Assembly (NCBI GenBank): GCA_043228905.1
Contig: JBHGNT010000020.1
Location: 7,626,001 to 7,690,000, forward strand
Source of the DNA: Azolla caroliniana
Taxonomy: Eukaryota; Polypodiophyta
Reading direction: 5' to 3'
Length of the DNA stretch: 64,000 nucleotides
This document shows positions 32,604-44,972 of the stretch, piece after piece. A model generated the notes under the pieces. It saw only the letters and a list, made by a program, of their open reading frames with translations. It did no database searches and was not told the DNA's origin. Each line of letters starts with the position of its first letter. Within the stretch, counting starts at the first letter, position 1. The position numbers and the translations under genes are program-made.

Positions 32604-32631
32604 ATCTGGTATCAGAGCTTGAGGTGCACGC

Positions 32632-35269
32632 ATGGAAGGAGGTGTGAGCGGCTTCCCAGGCATGATAGTTCTAAACTCATAGAACTATGCAGAGTGGAAG
32701 ATAAAGACGGAGGACCTTCTCATAGTCAAAGATCTATACAAGCCAGTCGACAGAGCAGATATACCAGGGGGTATTGGAGTTGGATTGGAAACTTCTTAAT
32801 AGAAAGGCGGTGGCTACCATCCGACAATGAGTCAACGTAAGTGTCTTGCACACGAGATGTGGTAGAAGCTCTCGGGTCTATATGAGAGGAAGAACGCGCT
32901 CAATAAAACCTCATTAATGAGAAAGATCGTATGGCTAACATACAAGGACGGTGAGAGCATCGTCAAACACATCAACACATTCATGGGGTATGTGAATCAA
33001 CTTGTTGCAACCAAGTTTCCCCTGGATGATGCGATGCAAGACATTCTGCTAATGTGCACACTGCGTGATAGATGGGAGAACCTGGTGGTCACTCTCAACA
33101 CCTCTTGTCAAGAAGAGAACTTGTCTTTACAAACTGTAAAGAAAAGCATCCTAAATGAGGTGGCAAGGAGGAAGGACAAGGGAGTCCTGTCCCAGTCGAA
33201 GTCGAATGTAACACAACATTCGGACAGAGGAAGGAACTGGCAAACAAGTCCACCAAGGAGAGAAAAGTCCCAAACTAGATCGAAGTCTAGAGGTAAGCTA
33301 GTGTGCTTTTACTGTGGTAAACTGTGCTTTTACTGTGCTTTTACGAGCAATGAAGAACTGTTGTTCATCTGTGAACAAACGAGTGCAAATCTTGCAAGTG
33401 AAGAATGCACTTGGGTGATCGATTCCAGGGCATCGTTTCACATAACTCCATTGAGAGAGTATTTCTCGACTTACATAGCCGGAGATCATGGTTATGTGAA
33501 AATGGGTGATAGTGGAGAGTGCAAGATAGCCGGAGTCGGAAGTGTCTGCTTGATGACGTCGACAGGGTGTCGACAGACTTTGAAGGATGTTCGACATGTC
33601 CCGATATCAGATTGAATTTGATATCGACTGGAAGGTTAGATGACGAAGGCTATAGTGGTAGTTTTCGGAATGGCAAGTGGAAGTTTTGCCGAGGAAATCG
33701 TATAGTGGCCCGAGCACAGAAAGAAGGCACATTATATATGATGCATGCCCGACTGTGAAAATCGGAAGTAAATGTGGCAGCCGACTCGGAAGGAGAGATA
33801 TGACATAAGAGGCTAGGCCACATGAGTGAGAAAGGAATGCACCTGCTAGCTGACCAAAAGCTTCTACTAGAAGTCAAGGGAGTGCACCTAGAGAAGTGTG
33901 TCGACTGCTTAGTCGGAAAGCAAAATAGATCATCATTCCACACAAGACCACCAAGAAGAAGAGAAGCTGCACTGGAACTGGTACACACGGATGTGTGTTA
34001 TGTAGATGCTCCATCGCATCGAGATGGACAATACTTTGTGAGGTTCATTGACGACTATAGTCGGAAGACATGGGCCTTCGTACTGAAGTTGAAGGATAAA
34101 GTACTGTCGATTTTCAAGGAGTTCCAGGCAGGAATTGAACGAGAGTCAGATTGGAAATTGAAGGTTGTTCGAACTTACAACGGTGGCAAGTATAGAGGGA
34201 AATTCGAGGAATACTACAAGTGCCAAGGTATTCAGATTGAATACACAGTGCCAAAGACCCCAGAGTTGAATGGGCTTGCAGAGAGGATGAATCAAATAAT
34301 TATGGAGAGGGTAAGGAGCATGCTCTCTCATGCGAAACTGCCGAAATCCTATTGGGCTGAGGCAATGTACACAGTTGTTTATCTGATCAACAAGTCTCCC
34401 TCAGTACCACTAAAGGGTGATGTCCCATAGAGAGTGTGGACAGGGAAGGATGTCTCCTACCAACACTTGAGGGTGTTCGGATGTTTGGGGTATATGCATG
34501 TACCGAAGGATCAGAGGAAAAAGCTCGATAGTAAGTCGAAATCATGCATATTTATGGGATACTCAGAAGATGAGTTCGGCTATAGGCTATGGGACGTAGT
34601 TGACAAGAAGGTAGTGAGAAGTAGGGACAGAATCTTTCTTGAAGATAAGACGATTGAAGATTGGAAGCAACAGAAGTTAGATTCGACTCCCTAGTTAACC
34701 CTGACTATTGTTGATCTAAGGTCAAGTGAACCGACAATGTCGGTTGTTCGGAGATGGCCAGTCAGCACAGCCGAATCCGAGTCAGTCGACTCAGAGAGAC
34801 CGACTGACTATGAGTCAGAGTCGACAGAGTTGCTAAGGTCAATTGAAGAGTATGAGTTGGAGTCGTCCAACCTGGAGATGCCGATTGACGTGCAGGAACC
34901 CGAGCGGAGAGAAGACTTGGCAGAGACATCCGAAAGAGAGCCATAACGAGTGGAAGGAGATACCCACTCAGAGAAAGGGAAGCACCAACAACATATGCAA
35001 GTGAACACATCCTCTTGATTGATGAAGGTGAACCGGAGTGTTATGAAGAAGCCATTGCCGACGAGCACAGAGAGAAATGGCTGAGCATGATGCAAGATGA
35101 GATGGAATCCCTGCACGATAATTACACCTATGACTTGGTAGAGCTGCCGAAAGGAATAAGTGGGTCTACAAGGTGAAGACTGGAGAAGCCGACAGTGAGC
35201 CCAGGTATAAAGCCCACTTAGTAGTGAAGGGTTTTCAACAAAAAAGGGCGTCAACTTTGACGAAATATT
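32632..35269 (+). pseudogene. copia A gag-pol, upstream part
   Basis: Read in order: gag (starts MEGGVSG; UBN2-type, LRDRWENLVVTLNTS); a damaged zinc knuckle (CFYCGKLC, deleted after it); protease with WVIDSRASFHIT (active-site DSG changed to DSR); gag-pre-integrase; and an integrase core (33970-34400) with HTDVC, RTYNGGKY (the second catalytic Asp changed to Tyr) and ELNGLAERMN. The RT begins near 35040 and breaks at FDEIF, where B inserted. Stops and shifts occur throughout (e.g. 34430 TAG, 34694 TAG). Confidence 0.85.
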
Positions 35270-35508
35270 TGTTGGGAAATCGGTCTCTCCAGATGGGATC
35301 CGGTGATGAATAAAGAGGAGCCGGTGAGAACCAGAAGAGAGGACAGATTTGTAAATATGTCTTGAATAAGCCCATTGAGACTATATTTGTAAATAGCCCT
35401 AAGTTCATATAACTATAAATATGACTTAGGGCAATCACTCTGTAGCGAGAGTTGTAGTTGTGAGATTGTGTTGTAGATTGTATGTGTTGCATATTGTCGT
35501 AACTGTTG

Positions 35509-35550
<42 letters not shown>

Positions 35551-35830
35551 CTGTTGTAACAACCCCCAGGCGAAGATTGTGAGCAAGAGGTCATTGCCTT
35601 TGTGTTCCCATGTTGTATTCCTCTAAGACATTGTGATAGTTTGGAGCATGTGGGCTCCTGTGGTTTTTCCCGTTTAGGGTTTTCCATGTAAACATCCTGT
35701 GCACTCTCTCTTGTTTCTTGTTGTTTGTGTGTACATGTATTTCTCCTCCATTCCCATTCTCGGTATCTGATTCGAAACGAAACGATCTAAGACTCGGTTG
35801 TGGCCGAGCAATATTCTGTGTTTTGCAACA
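35270..35830 (+). mobile_element. 5' LTR of copia B
   Basis: This 561-bp LTR starts TGTTGGGAAATCGG, ends TTTTGCAACA, and holds an AG microsatellite (35513-35547). The PBS TGGTATCAAAGC follows at 35834-35845. The 3' LTR lacks the extra ~13 bp before the end. Confidence 0.88.
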
Positions 35831-35859
35831 AATTGGTATCAAAGCGAACAACACAAGAA

Positions 35860-38800
35860 ATGGAAGAATCGTTTGGTGGCATGTTCAAGCTCACCGGCTC
35901 CAACTACTCAGTGTGGAAGTCGAAGATGAGGGATATGCTAGTGGTCAAAGATCTTTGGTTTCTAGTTCAGTTCGGGGACAAGAGACCGGACAAGATCGAT
36001 GCGACAATGTGGGAGGTGATGCACATGAAGATGACGGCATACATCTTTTGCTTCATCGACATAAACCTGTACAACAACTTCAATGAAGAGAGCAAGGCTC
36101 ATGAACTCTGGGAGAAGATCGGCGTCATGTTCCAGAACAAGAATGTCGTTAATCGGGTTTTGGTATTCCGGAAGCTAGTGAGGATCCGGTACCAAGACGG
36201 CTCCAGTATGGCGGAGCACATGAATGCCTTCCAGGGGCTGATACACCAAGCAACCTCATTGGAAGTACCTCTCGCCGATGAGGTACTTGCTCTACTCCTG
36301 CTCGGTTCCCTCTCGGATAGCTGGGAGATGTTAGTTGTCACGTGGGGCAACGCCGAGCTGGAAGGAAAACAACTATCCCTAGCACAATTCAAGTCGAGCT
36401 TGCTAGATGAGGAGGCACGTCGGAAAGACAAGGAGGTGATCTCCGACGCCAAAGCCCTCACCGAATCGGAACGCGGAAGACAAAGGAATCAGAGTCCCCA
36501 GAACCAGGAAAAGTCAGGGACAAGGTCAAAGTCAAGGGGGAGGCCCACTTGCTTCTATTGCGGCAAGCCGGGGCACTTCTAGAAGATCTGTCGGCATTTC
36601 CGAAAAGACAAGGGAACCGATAGTATCGACGAGGTCCGGACCGGAAGGGAACGACGGCGATCATGGCAAGTGAAGAAGAACTAATGCTCATCACCGAGGA
36701 GAGTGAGTTGAACCTTGTCGTTGACGAGACAACGTGGGTTGTCGATTCTGGAGTGTCATTCCACCTTACCCCGGACCGGAAATGTTTCTCATCCTACACA
36801 GCCGGTGAGCACGGCTGTGTCTGGATGGGGAATGAAGGGACATGCCAAAGTATTGGCATAGGAGATGTGGTATTGACGACATCAACCGGATGCAAGTTGT
36901 TGCTGAAGGATGTCCGACACGTTCTGGAGGTTCGACTGAACATGATATCAACCGGTCGGCTAGATGATGAAGGATACACAGGTAGCATCTGAAACGGTGT
37001 CATGAAGTTCTGCAAAGGGAGCTTAATAGTGGCTCGAGCCTGGAAGGTCAACACATTGTACTTGATGAATGCCCAAATATGCCGAGAAGAAGTGAACGTA
37101 GCATCCGACACTGCCGGTAAGCTGTGGCACAAAAGACTGTGTCACATGAGTGGGAAGGGGATGAAGAGGCTTACCAAAGACAACCTCATTCCAGTGAAGG
37201 ACGTGCAGCTTGAGAAGTGCACCGACTACCTGGCCGGCAAGCAAAACCGCACCTCCTTTCGGTCAAGACCAACCATGAGACAGAATGCACCACTAGAGTT
37301 GCTGCATACTGATGTGTGTCAAGTAGACACGAAGTCACATGCTGGATCGCAGTACTTTGTGACGTTCATAGATGACCACAGCCGGAAGTTGTGGGTCTCA
37401 CCGTTGAAGACGAAGGATCAAGTATTATCCGTCTTCAAGGAGCTCCACGCGAGAGTGGAAAGAGAAACCGGCCGAAAGCTGAAAGCGGTTCGAGCAGATA
37501 ACGGAGGAGAATACCGGGGGCAGTTCGAGGAGTACTGCCGGTCGAAGGGAATCCGAATCGAATTCACCATGCCGAAGACGCCGGAACTAAATGGGTTGGC
37601 CGAAAGGATGAACCGGACAATAATGGAGAAAGTCCGGAGCATGCTCGCACATGCCAAGTTACCCAAAACGTTTTGGGCTGAGGTGCTGACGACGGCGACC
37701 TATGTGATAAACAGATCACCCTCAGTACCCTTGGACAGAGACTCACCGCAAAAAGTATGGACCGGTAAGGATGTGTCTTACTGGCATCTGAAGGTATTCG
37801 GGTGTCTCGCATACGTGCATGTGGCGAAGGACGAGAGAGCAAAGCTAGATCCGAAGTCCGGGCCATGCATATTCCGTGGATACAACGATGATGAGTTCGG
37901 TTACCGAGTGTGGGATCTGGTCGACAGAAAGGTGTTCCGGAGTCGGGACATAGTCTTCATGGAAGACAAGACCATTGCCGACTGGGAGTCGGAGAAGAAG
38001 GTAATGAACTCCGGATCATGCATTGCAAACCGGCTTGAGGACAAAAGGATATACCCGGTTGAAAACTAGATGTTAGCCGATAACTGGATGGCACTCGACG
38101 AACCGGCCGGATACGGACAGGAAACCGAACCGACCGAAGAAAAAGAAGAAGAAGAAGACACCGGAACCGGACAAGGTCCCGAATCGGATTCGGATGTGGA
38201 ACAAACAGAGGAACCAACAGTCAGAAACCAAGGACAGAGATATCCTCTCTGGGAAAGAAGAGCCCCCCGAAGATTTTCGGATGTAGAGCATGTGTTGCTA
38301 ACTGATGAGGGGGAGCCGGAAAACTTTGAAGAAGCAAGGGGAGACACCCACAACCGCAAGTGGTTGAGTGCCATGCAGGACGATATGGATTCCCTGCATG
38401 AGAACCACACATACGAATTGGTGGAGTTGTCAAAAGAAAAGAGGGCACTCCGGAATAAGTGGGTGTACAAGCTGAAACCGGGAGACGCCAGAAATCCACC
38501 AAGGTATAAGGCCTGAATCGTGGTGAAGGGCTTCCAGCAGAAGAAAGGAGTGGACTTCGATGAGATCTTTGCCCCAATAGTAAAGATGACATCCATCCGG
38601 ATGGTATTGGGCATAACGGCAAGCATGGACCTCGAGGTAGAGCAACCGGACGTCAAGACGACATTCCTACACGGAGACCTCGAAGATGAGATCTACATGC
38701 ATCAACCAGAAGGATTTGAGAAGAAAGGGAAGGAGCACCTGGTGTGTCGGCTGAAGAAGAGCTTATACGGATTGAAGAAGGCTCCCGGACAATGGTACTA

Positions 38801-39566
38801 GAAGTTTGACTCCATGACCGATCAAGGGTACCACAAGACGCAGGCCGATCACTACGTGTTTGTGAAGAAATTTGATGGAGGAGATTTCCTGATATTGCTC
38901 TTGTACGTGGATGACATGTTGATCGTTGGACGAGACCAAGTCAAGATACAGATGCTGAAGAAGGCCCTTAACCAGACCTTCTCAATGAAAGACTTGGGTC
39001 CAACAAGACAGATACTGGGGATGCACATCATCCGGGACCGGTCGAAGAAGCAATTGTGGCTGTCATAGGAAAAGTACGTGACAAAGGTGCTTCAACGGAT
39101 TGACACTCCCGGCAAACTGCAGATTATCCAGAAAGCAAAGCCTGAAGACAAAGGCACAGAAGGCGGATATGATGAAGATTCCATATGCCTCTGCGGTCGG
39201 AAGCTTGATGTATGCAATGGTGTGTACTCGACCAGACATTGGATACGCAGTCGGAGTGGGGAGTCGGTTCATGACCAACCCCGGAAAAGAGCACTGGAAT
39301 GCGGTAAAATGGACATTCCAGTACTTGAAGGGCACTTCGAGTATGTGCCTCAGATTTGGCTCCGGTAAACCCCTCATGGAAGGCTTTACCAATTCGGATA
39401 TGTCGGCTGATGTGGACACCAGTCGGTCAACTTCCAGATATATCATGACCTATGCAGGGGGAGTCGTTTCATGGTAGTCGAGGTTGCAGAAGACGGTTGC
39501 GTTGTCAACCACGGAGGCGGAGTACATGGCAGCCGTGGAAGCCAACAAAGAAATATTATGGATGAA
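35860..39566 (+). pseudogene. copia B gag-pol, upstream part
   Basis: The gag starts at 35860 (MEESFGGMFKLTGSNYSVW). The zinc knuckle CFYCGKPGHF is followed by a TAG where Gln is usual (36583). The protease has WVVDSGVSFHLT. The integrase core (37290-37650) keeps HTDVC, RADNGGEYRG and ELNGLAERMN, so its DDE triad looks intact. The RT (38520-39060) has LLLYVDDMLIV. Stops at 38514 (TGA), 38799 (TAG), 39066 (TAG) and 39475 (TAG), plus frame changes near 38070 and 39100, break it. The RNase H stops at WMKD, where C inserted, and resumes at 44125. Confidence 0.88.
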
Positions 39567-40179
39567 GGACTTGTTAGGAAACAGGTCCCTCCGGATGGGA
39601 AGACCCGGTGAGAACCGGATGATGAGTACCCGACTACGGAAGACCCGGTGAGAACCGGAAGAGGAGTACCCGGAAACGGAAGACCCGGTGAGAACCGGAT
39701 GATGAGTGCCCGACAAGCGCCGGATGAAGGAGTACCCGAAAACGGAAGAACCGGTGAGAACCGGATGATGAGTACCCGGCAAGCGCCAGATGATGCAGGC
39801 CCATTGAGGACTGCTCGCCGGATGAAGGGACATATTCATAAATATGTTTTTGAGAGTCCATCGGGACTATATTTGTAAATAGCCGAAAAGTCATATTAGT
39901 ATAAATATGACTTAGGGCAAACTTTGTATGAAGTTGTTGTCATTCTTGTTGGCGCAAGATCAGAGAGCGCGCAATAGTGTAGAGAGAGAGAGAGAGAGAG
40001 AGGAAGAGGTCGTTGCCTCTGTTGTAACCGCCGCCTGTGGCGAAGATCGTGAGCACGAGATTGTTGCCTCCGAGAGCTCACTATTGTAATCATTGTGATA
40101 TAGTGATAGTTAGCAGTCAGTGGACTGCCGTGGTTTTTCCTTCTCAGGGTTTTCCACGGTACAAATTCGAAGCGGACAC

Positions 40180-43100
40180 CGGACTGGAATGGTAAAGACC
40201 GGAGGGGAACGGATCGGAAGGGAACGACGGCAATCGCGGCAAGTGAGGAAGACTTGATGCTCATCACCGAGGAGAGTGAGATAAACCTTGCCGGCGACGA
40301 GATGACCTGGGTGGTCGACTCCAGAGCGTCGTTGCACCTTACCCCGGACCGGAAATGCTTCTCATCCTACTCAGCCGGTGATCACGGCTATGTCCGGATG
40401 GGGAATGAAGGTACATGCCGAATTGTCGGCATAGGAGACGTGTGGCTGACAACACCAACCGGATGCAAGCTGCTGTTGAATGATGTCTAACATGTTCCGG
40501 AGGTTCGTCTGAACCTGATATCAGCCGGTCGGCTAGACGATGAAGGCTACATGGGTAGCATCCGGAACGGTGTTATGAAGTTTAGCAAAGGGAGCCTGAT
40601 TGTGGCTCGGCCCGGAAGGTAAACACACTGTACCTGATGAATGCCCAGTTATGTCCGGAGGAAGTGAACGTGGCATCCGACACTGCCGGTGAGCTGTGGC
40701 ACAAAAGGCTGTGTCACATGAACGAGAAGCGGATGAAGAGGCTTGCAGACGACAACCTCATTCTAGTGAAGAACGTGCACTTGGAGAAGTGCACTGATTG
40801 TCTGGCCGGTAAGCAAAACTGGACCTCTTTCCAATCAAGGCCGCCAATGAGACGTAATGCACCACTGGAGTTGGTGCATATTGATGTATGTCAAGTGGAC
40901 ACGAAGTCACATGCCGGAGCGTAGTACTTCGTGACGTTCATAGATGACCACATCCGGAAGCTGTGGGCCACACCGTTGAAGACGAAGGATCAGGTGTCAT
41001 CCGTCTTCAAAGAGCTCAACGCGAGAGTGGAAAGAGAAACCGGCCGGAAGCTGAAGGCGGTTCGAGCAGATAACAGAGGTGAATACCGGGGACAGTTTGA
41101 GGAGTACTATCGCTCGAAGGGAATCCGGCTCGAATTTACCGTGCCGAAGATGCCGGAACTAAACGGGTTGGCCGAGAGGATGAACCGGACCATAATGGAG
41201 AGGGTCCGGAGTATGCTAGTGCATGCAAAACTACCCAAGGAGTTTTGGGCTGCGGCGCCGTCGACAGTGACGTATGTGATAAATAGATCACCCTCAGTAC
41301 CCTTGAACGGAGACACGCCACAGAGAGTTTGGACCGGTAAGGAAGTGTCCTACTGGCATCTGAAGGTATTCGGGTGTCTCGCGTATGTGCATGTAGCTAA
41401 GGACCGGAGAGGAAAGTTGGATCCAAAGACCCGGCCATGCATATTCCTCGGTTACGACGACGACGAGTTCGGCTACCGAGTGTGGGACCTGGTCGACAAG
41501 AAGGTATTCCGGAGTCGAGATATTATCTTCATGGAGGACAAGACGCTCACCGACTGGGAGTCGGAGAAGAAGATAATGAACTCCGAGTCGACCGATAAGG
41601 ATCGACTCTACGATGAGCAGACCTAACCGACAAGAGACCGGTTAGCACTCGTGGAACCAGTCCGTTACGGTGAGGATACCGAACCGGCTGAAGAAGAAGT
41701 AGAGGAAGCTGAAACCGGAACCGGCTAAGACCCCGAATCGGATTCGGATGAAGAGAAACTGGAGGAGCCGGTTACCGAAGCCCAAAGACGGAGATATCCT
41801 CTCAAAGAGAGAAGGGCCCCTTGGAGATTTCCGAATGTAGAGCATGTGTTGATGACCGATGAGGGGGAGCTAGAAAGCCTCGAAGAAGCGAAGCATGACA
41901 CCCATAGCCGCAAATGGTTAAGTGCCATGCAGGGTGAGATGGATTCCTTGCATGAGAACCATACGTACAAATTGGTGGAGTTGGCGAAAGGAAAGTGGGC
42001 ACTCCGAAACAAGTGGGTGTACAAGTTGAAACCGGGAGATGCCGGAAACCCCCCGAGATACAAAGCCAGGATCGTGGTGAAGGGGTTCCAATAGAAGAAG
42101 GGCGTGGACTTCGACGAGATATTTGCCCCGGTAGTAAAGATGACCTCCATCCGAACGGTGCTGAGTATAACGGCAAGCATGGAGCTCGAGGTAGAGCAGC
42201 TGGACGTGAAGACGACATTCCTTCACGGTGACCTTGAAGAGGAGATCTACATGCAGCAACCGGAAAGATTCGTGGAGAAAGGGAAGGAGCACCTGGTGTG
42301 CCGGTTGAAGAAGAGCATGTACGGACTGAAGCAGGCTCCCCGACAATGGTACCGGAAGTTCGACTCCTTCATGATTAATCAAGGGTACCACAAGACGCAG
42401 GCCGATCACTACGTGTTTGTGAAGAAGTTCGAAGGAGGCGACTTCCTGATACTCCTTTTGTACGTGGACGACATGTTGATCATCGGACGTTACCAAGCCA
42501 AAATACAGATGCTAAAGAAGGCTCTCAACCGAATCTTCTCAATGAAAGACTTGGGTCCCGCAAGACAAATGCTGGGGATGCATATCATCCGGAACCGGCC
42601 AACGAAGCAACTGTGGCTGTCACAGGAGAAGTACGTGACAAAGGTGCTTCAGCGGTTCAACATGTTAGAAGCGAAACCGGTCGGATCGATACTCCCGGCA
42701 AACTGCAGATTATCCGGTAAGCAAAGCCCGAAGACAAAAGCAAAGAAGGCTGATATGATGAAGGTTCCATATGCCTCTGCCGTCGGGAGCTTAATGTACG
42801 CAATGGTGTGTACCCGACCAAATATAGGATACGCAGTCGGAGTGGTGAGCCGGTTTATGAGCAATCCCGGCAAGGAGCACTGGAACACGGTCAAATGGAT
42901 ACTTCGGTACTTGAAGGGCACTTCAAATGTGTGTCTCCGATTCGGCTCCGGTGGATACCAGCCGGTCTACTTCCGGGTATGTAATGACATATGCAGGGGG
43001 GGCTGTTTCGTGGCAGTCGAGGTTGCAGAAGACGGTTGCGTTGTCAACCACGGGGGCGAAGTACATGGCGGCTGTGGTAGCCGGCAAGGAAATATTATGG

Positions 43101-43392
43101 ATGAAGGACTTCATCGAAGAGCTCGTTATCCGGCAAGATGAATATCGGCTCTATTACGACAGTCAAAGTGCCATCCACCTTGCTAAGAATGCGGCCTACC
43201 ATTCCCGGACGAAGCATATCCAGTGTAGGTATCACTAGATCCGGGAAAGAGTAGAGGACCAGGAGTTCGCGCTGACGAAGATCCACACAGCCGAGAATGG
43301 GTCAAATATGCTGACCAAAATGCTGATACCCAACAAGCTGGAAGCATGCCGGAAGCGTATCGGACTAGTAAGGCATCCCATGCCGGAGTGAA
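40180..43392 (+). pseudogene. copia C pol (protease, integrase, RT, RNase H)
   Basis: The frame starts after the deletion with protease WVVDSRASLHLT (DSG changed to DSR). The integrase (40637-41626) has HIDVC, RADNRGEYRG and ELNGLAERMN. The RT (41846-42650) has LLLYVDDMLII. The RNase H ends at PE before the stop at 43389-43391 (TGA). Stops at 40487 (TAA), 40922 (TAG), 42092 (TAG) and 43237 (TAG), and frame changes near 41650 and 42960, remain. It is ~80-85% like B by eye, so B and C are subfamilies. Confidence 0.85.
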
Positions 43393-43401
43393 GGGGGAGT
43401 T

Positions 43402-43809
43402 TGTTAGGAAACAGGTCCCTCCGGATGGGAAGACCCGGTGAGAACCGGATGATGAGTACCCGACTACGGAAGACCCGGTGAGAACCGGAAGAGGAGTACC
43501 CGGAAACGGAAGACCCGGTGAGAACCGAATGATGAGTGCCCGGCAAGCGCCAGATGAAGGAGTACCCGAAAACGGAAGACCCGGTGAGAACCGGATGATG
43601 AGTACCCGGCAAGCGCCGGATGATGCAGGCCCGGTGAGGACTGATCGCCGGATGAAGGGACATATTCGTAAATATGTTTTTGAGAGTCCATCGGGACTAT
43701 ATTTGTAAATAGCCGAAAAGTCATATTAGTATAAATATGACTTAGGGCAAACTTTGTATGAAGTTGTTGTCATTCTTGTTGGCGCAAGATCTGAGAGCGC
43801 GCAACAGTG

Positions 43810-43845
<36 letters not shown>

Positions 43846-44119
43846 GAGGTTGTTGCCTTTGTTGTAACCGCCACCTGTGGCGAAGATCGTGAGCACGAGG
43901 TTGTTGCCTCCATGAGCTCACTGTTGTAGTCATTGTGATATAGTGATAGTTAGCAGTCAGTGGACTGCCGTGGTTTTTCCCTCTCAGGGTTTTCCACGTT
44001 AAACATCCTGTGTACTCTTCTCTCCTTTGTGTCGTGCATTTCTTTTCCCGTTTTCTGTGTATGATTCTAAGCTCGGTTGTGGCCGAGCGTTGCGCATAGG
44101 GAACGTGGAGTTCCTATCA
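43402..44119 (+). mobile_element. 3' LTR of copia C
   Basis: This 718-bp LTR starts TGTTAGGAAACAGG directly after the polypurine tract GAAGGGGGAGTT. Its first ~200 bp are a tandem array of ~27-60 bp units with CCCGGTGAGAACCGG and GATGAGTACCCG. It holds an AG microsatellite (43813-43843). The solo LTR at 51790-52567 belongs to the same family. Confidence 0.9.
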
Positions 44120-44124
44120 GGACT

Positions 44125-44404
44125 TCATCGGAGAGCTAGGGATCCGGCAAGAGGAATACCGGCTCTACTACGACAGTCAAAGTGCCATCCATCTTGCAAA
44201 GAACGCAACCTACCATTCCAAAACAAAGCACATCCAACGCAAGTACCACTGGATCCGAGAGCGAGTTGAAGATCAAGAGTTCGTGCTGACGAAGATCCAC
44301 ACGGAGGAGAATGGGTCGGATATGCTGACCAAGGTGCTGACACTTGACAAGCTGGACGCATGCCGGAAGCAGATCAGACTTACAAGACATCCCATACCGG
44401 AGTG
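44125..44404 (+). pseudogene. copia B RNase H end
   Basis: The frame resumes after C: IGELGIRQEEYRLYYDSQSA, then the TKHIQRKYHWIRERV block and NGSDMLTKVL, with the stop at 44402-44404 and the PPT before the LTR at 44416. This is the last ~90 residues of the polyprotein. Confidence 0.88.
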
Positions 44405-44415
44405 AAGGGGGAGAT

Positions 44416-44967
44416 TGTTGGGAAATCGGTCTCTCCGGATGGGATCCGGTGATTAATAAAGAGGAGCCGGTGAGATCCGGAAGAGATCCGGAAACCTGAT
44501 CGGTGGACCCGGTGAGAACCGGAAGAGAGGATAGATTTGTAAATATGTCTTGAATAAGCCCATTGAGGCGATATTTGTAAATAGCCCTAAGTTCATACAA
44601 TCACTCTGTAGCGAGAGTTGTAGTTGTCAGATTATGTTGTAGATTGTATGCGTTGCATATTGTCGTAACTGTTGTACAGAGAGAGAGAAAGATAGAGTGA
44701 GTCTCTGTTGTAACCGCCGCCAGGCGAAGATTGTGAGCACAAGATCATTGCCTCTATGTTCCCCTGTTGTATTCCTCTAAGACATTGTGATAGTTTGGAG
44801 CTTGTGGGCTCCCATGGTTTTTCCCGTTTAGGGTTTTCCATTTAAACATCTTGTGCAGTCTCTCTTGTTTCTTGTTGTCTATGTGTACGTGTATTTATCC
44901 TCCGCTCCCATTCTTGGTGTCTGATTCGAAATGAAATGATCTAAGACTTGGTTGTGGCCGAGCAACA
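44416..44967 (+). mobile_element. 3' LTR of copia B
   Basis: This 552-bp LTR begins TGTTGGGAAATCGG and ends GCCGAGCAACA. It differs from the 5' LTR by many substitutions and short indels, so B is older than C. Confidence 0.88.
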
Positions 44968-44972
44968 ATATT

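Larger units (their letters stand above)
39572..44119 (+). mobile_element. Ty1/copia element C (innermost, 5' deleted)
   Basis: C is flanked by GGACT (39567-39571 and 44120-44124), with a partial 5' LTR at 39572-~40158 and a full 3' LTR at 43402-44119. The 5' LTR is cut inside GGGTTTTCCACG and joined directly to the gag/protease boundary, so the end of the LTR, the PBS and nearly all of gag are missing. Removing C plus one GGACT restores B's RNase H frame (WMKD to FIGELG). The LTR parts are nearly identical, so C is a young insertion. Confidence 0.9.
35270..44967 (+). mobile_element. Ty1/copia element B (contains C)
   Basis: B has LTRs at 35270-35830 and 44416-44967 and a 5-bp duplication ATATT (35265-35269 and 44968-44972). 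Minus C it is ~5.15 kb. It inserted in the RT of copia A: A's frame reads FDEIF up to 35269 and APVVKMTSIR from 44973. Coding parts of B are 35860-39566 and 44125-44404. Confidence 0.9.
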
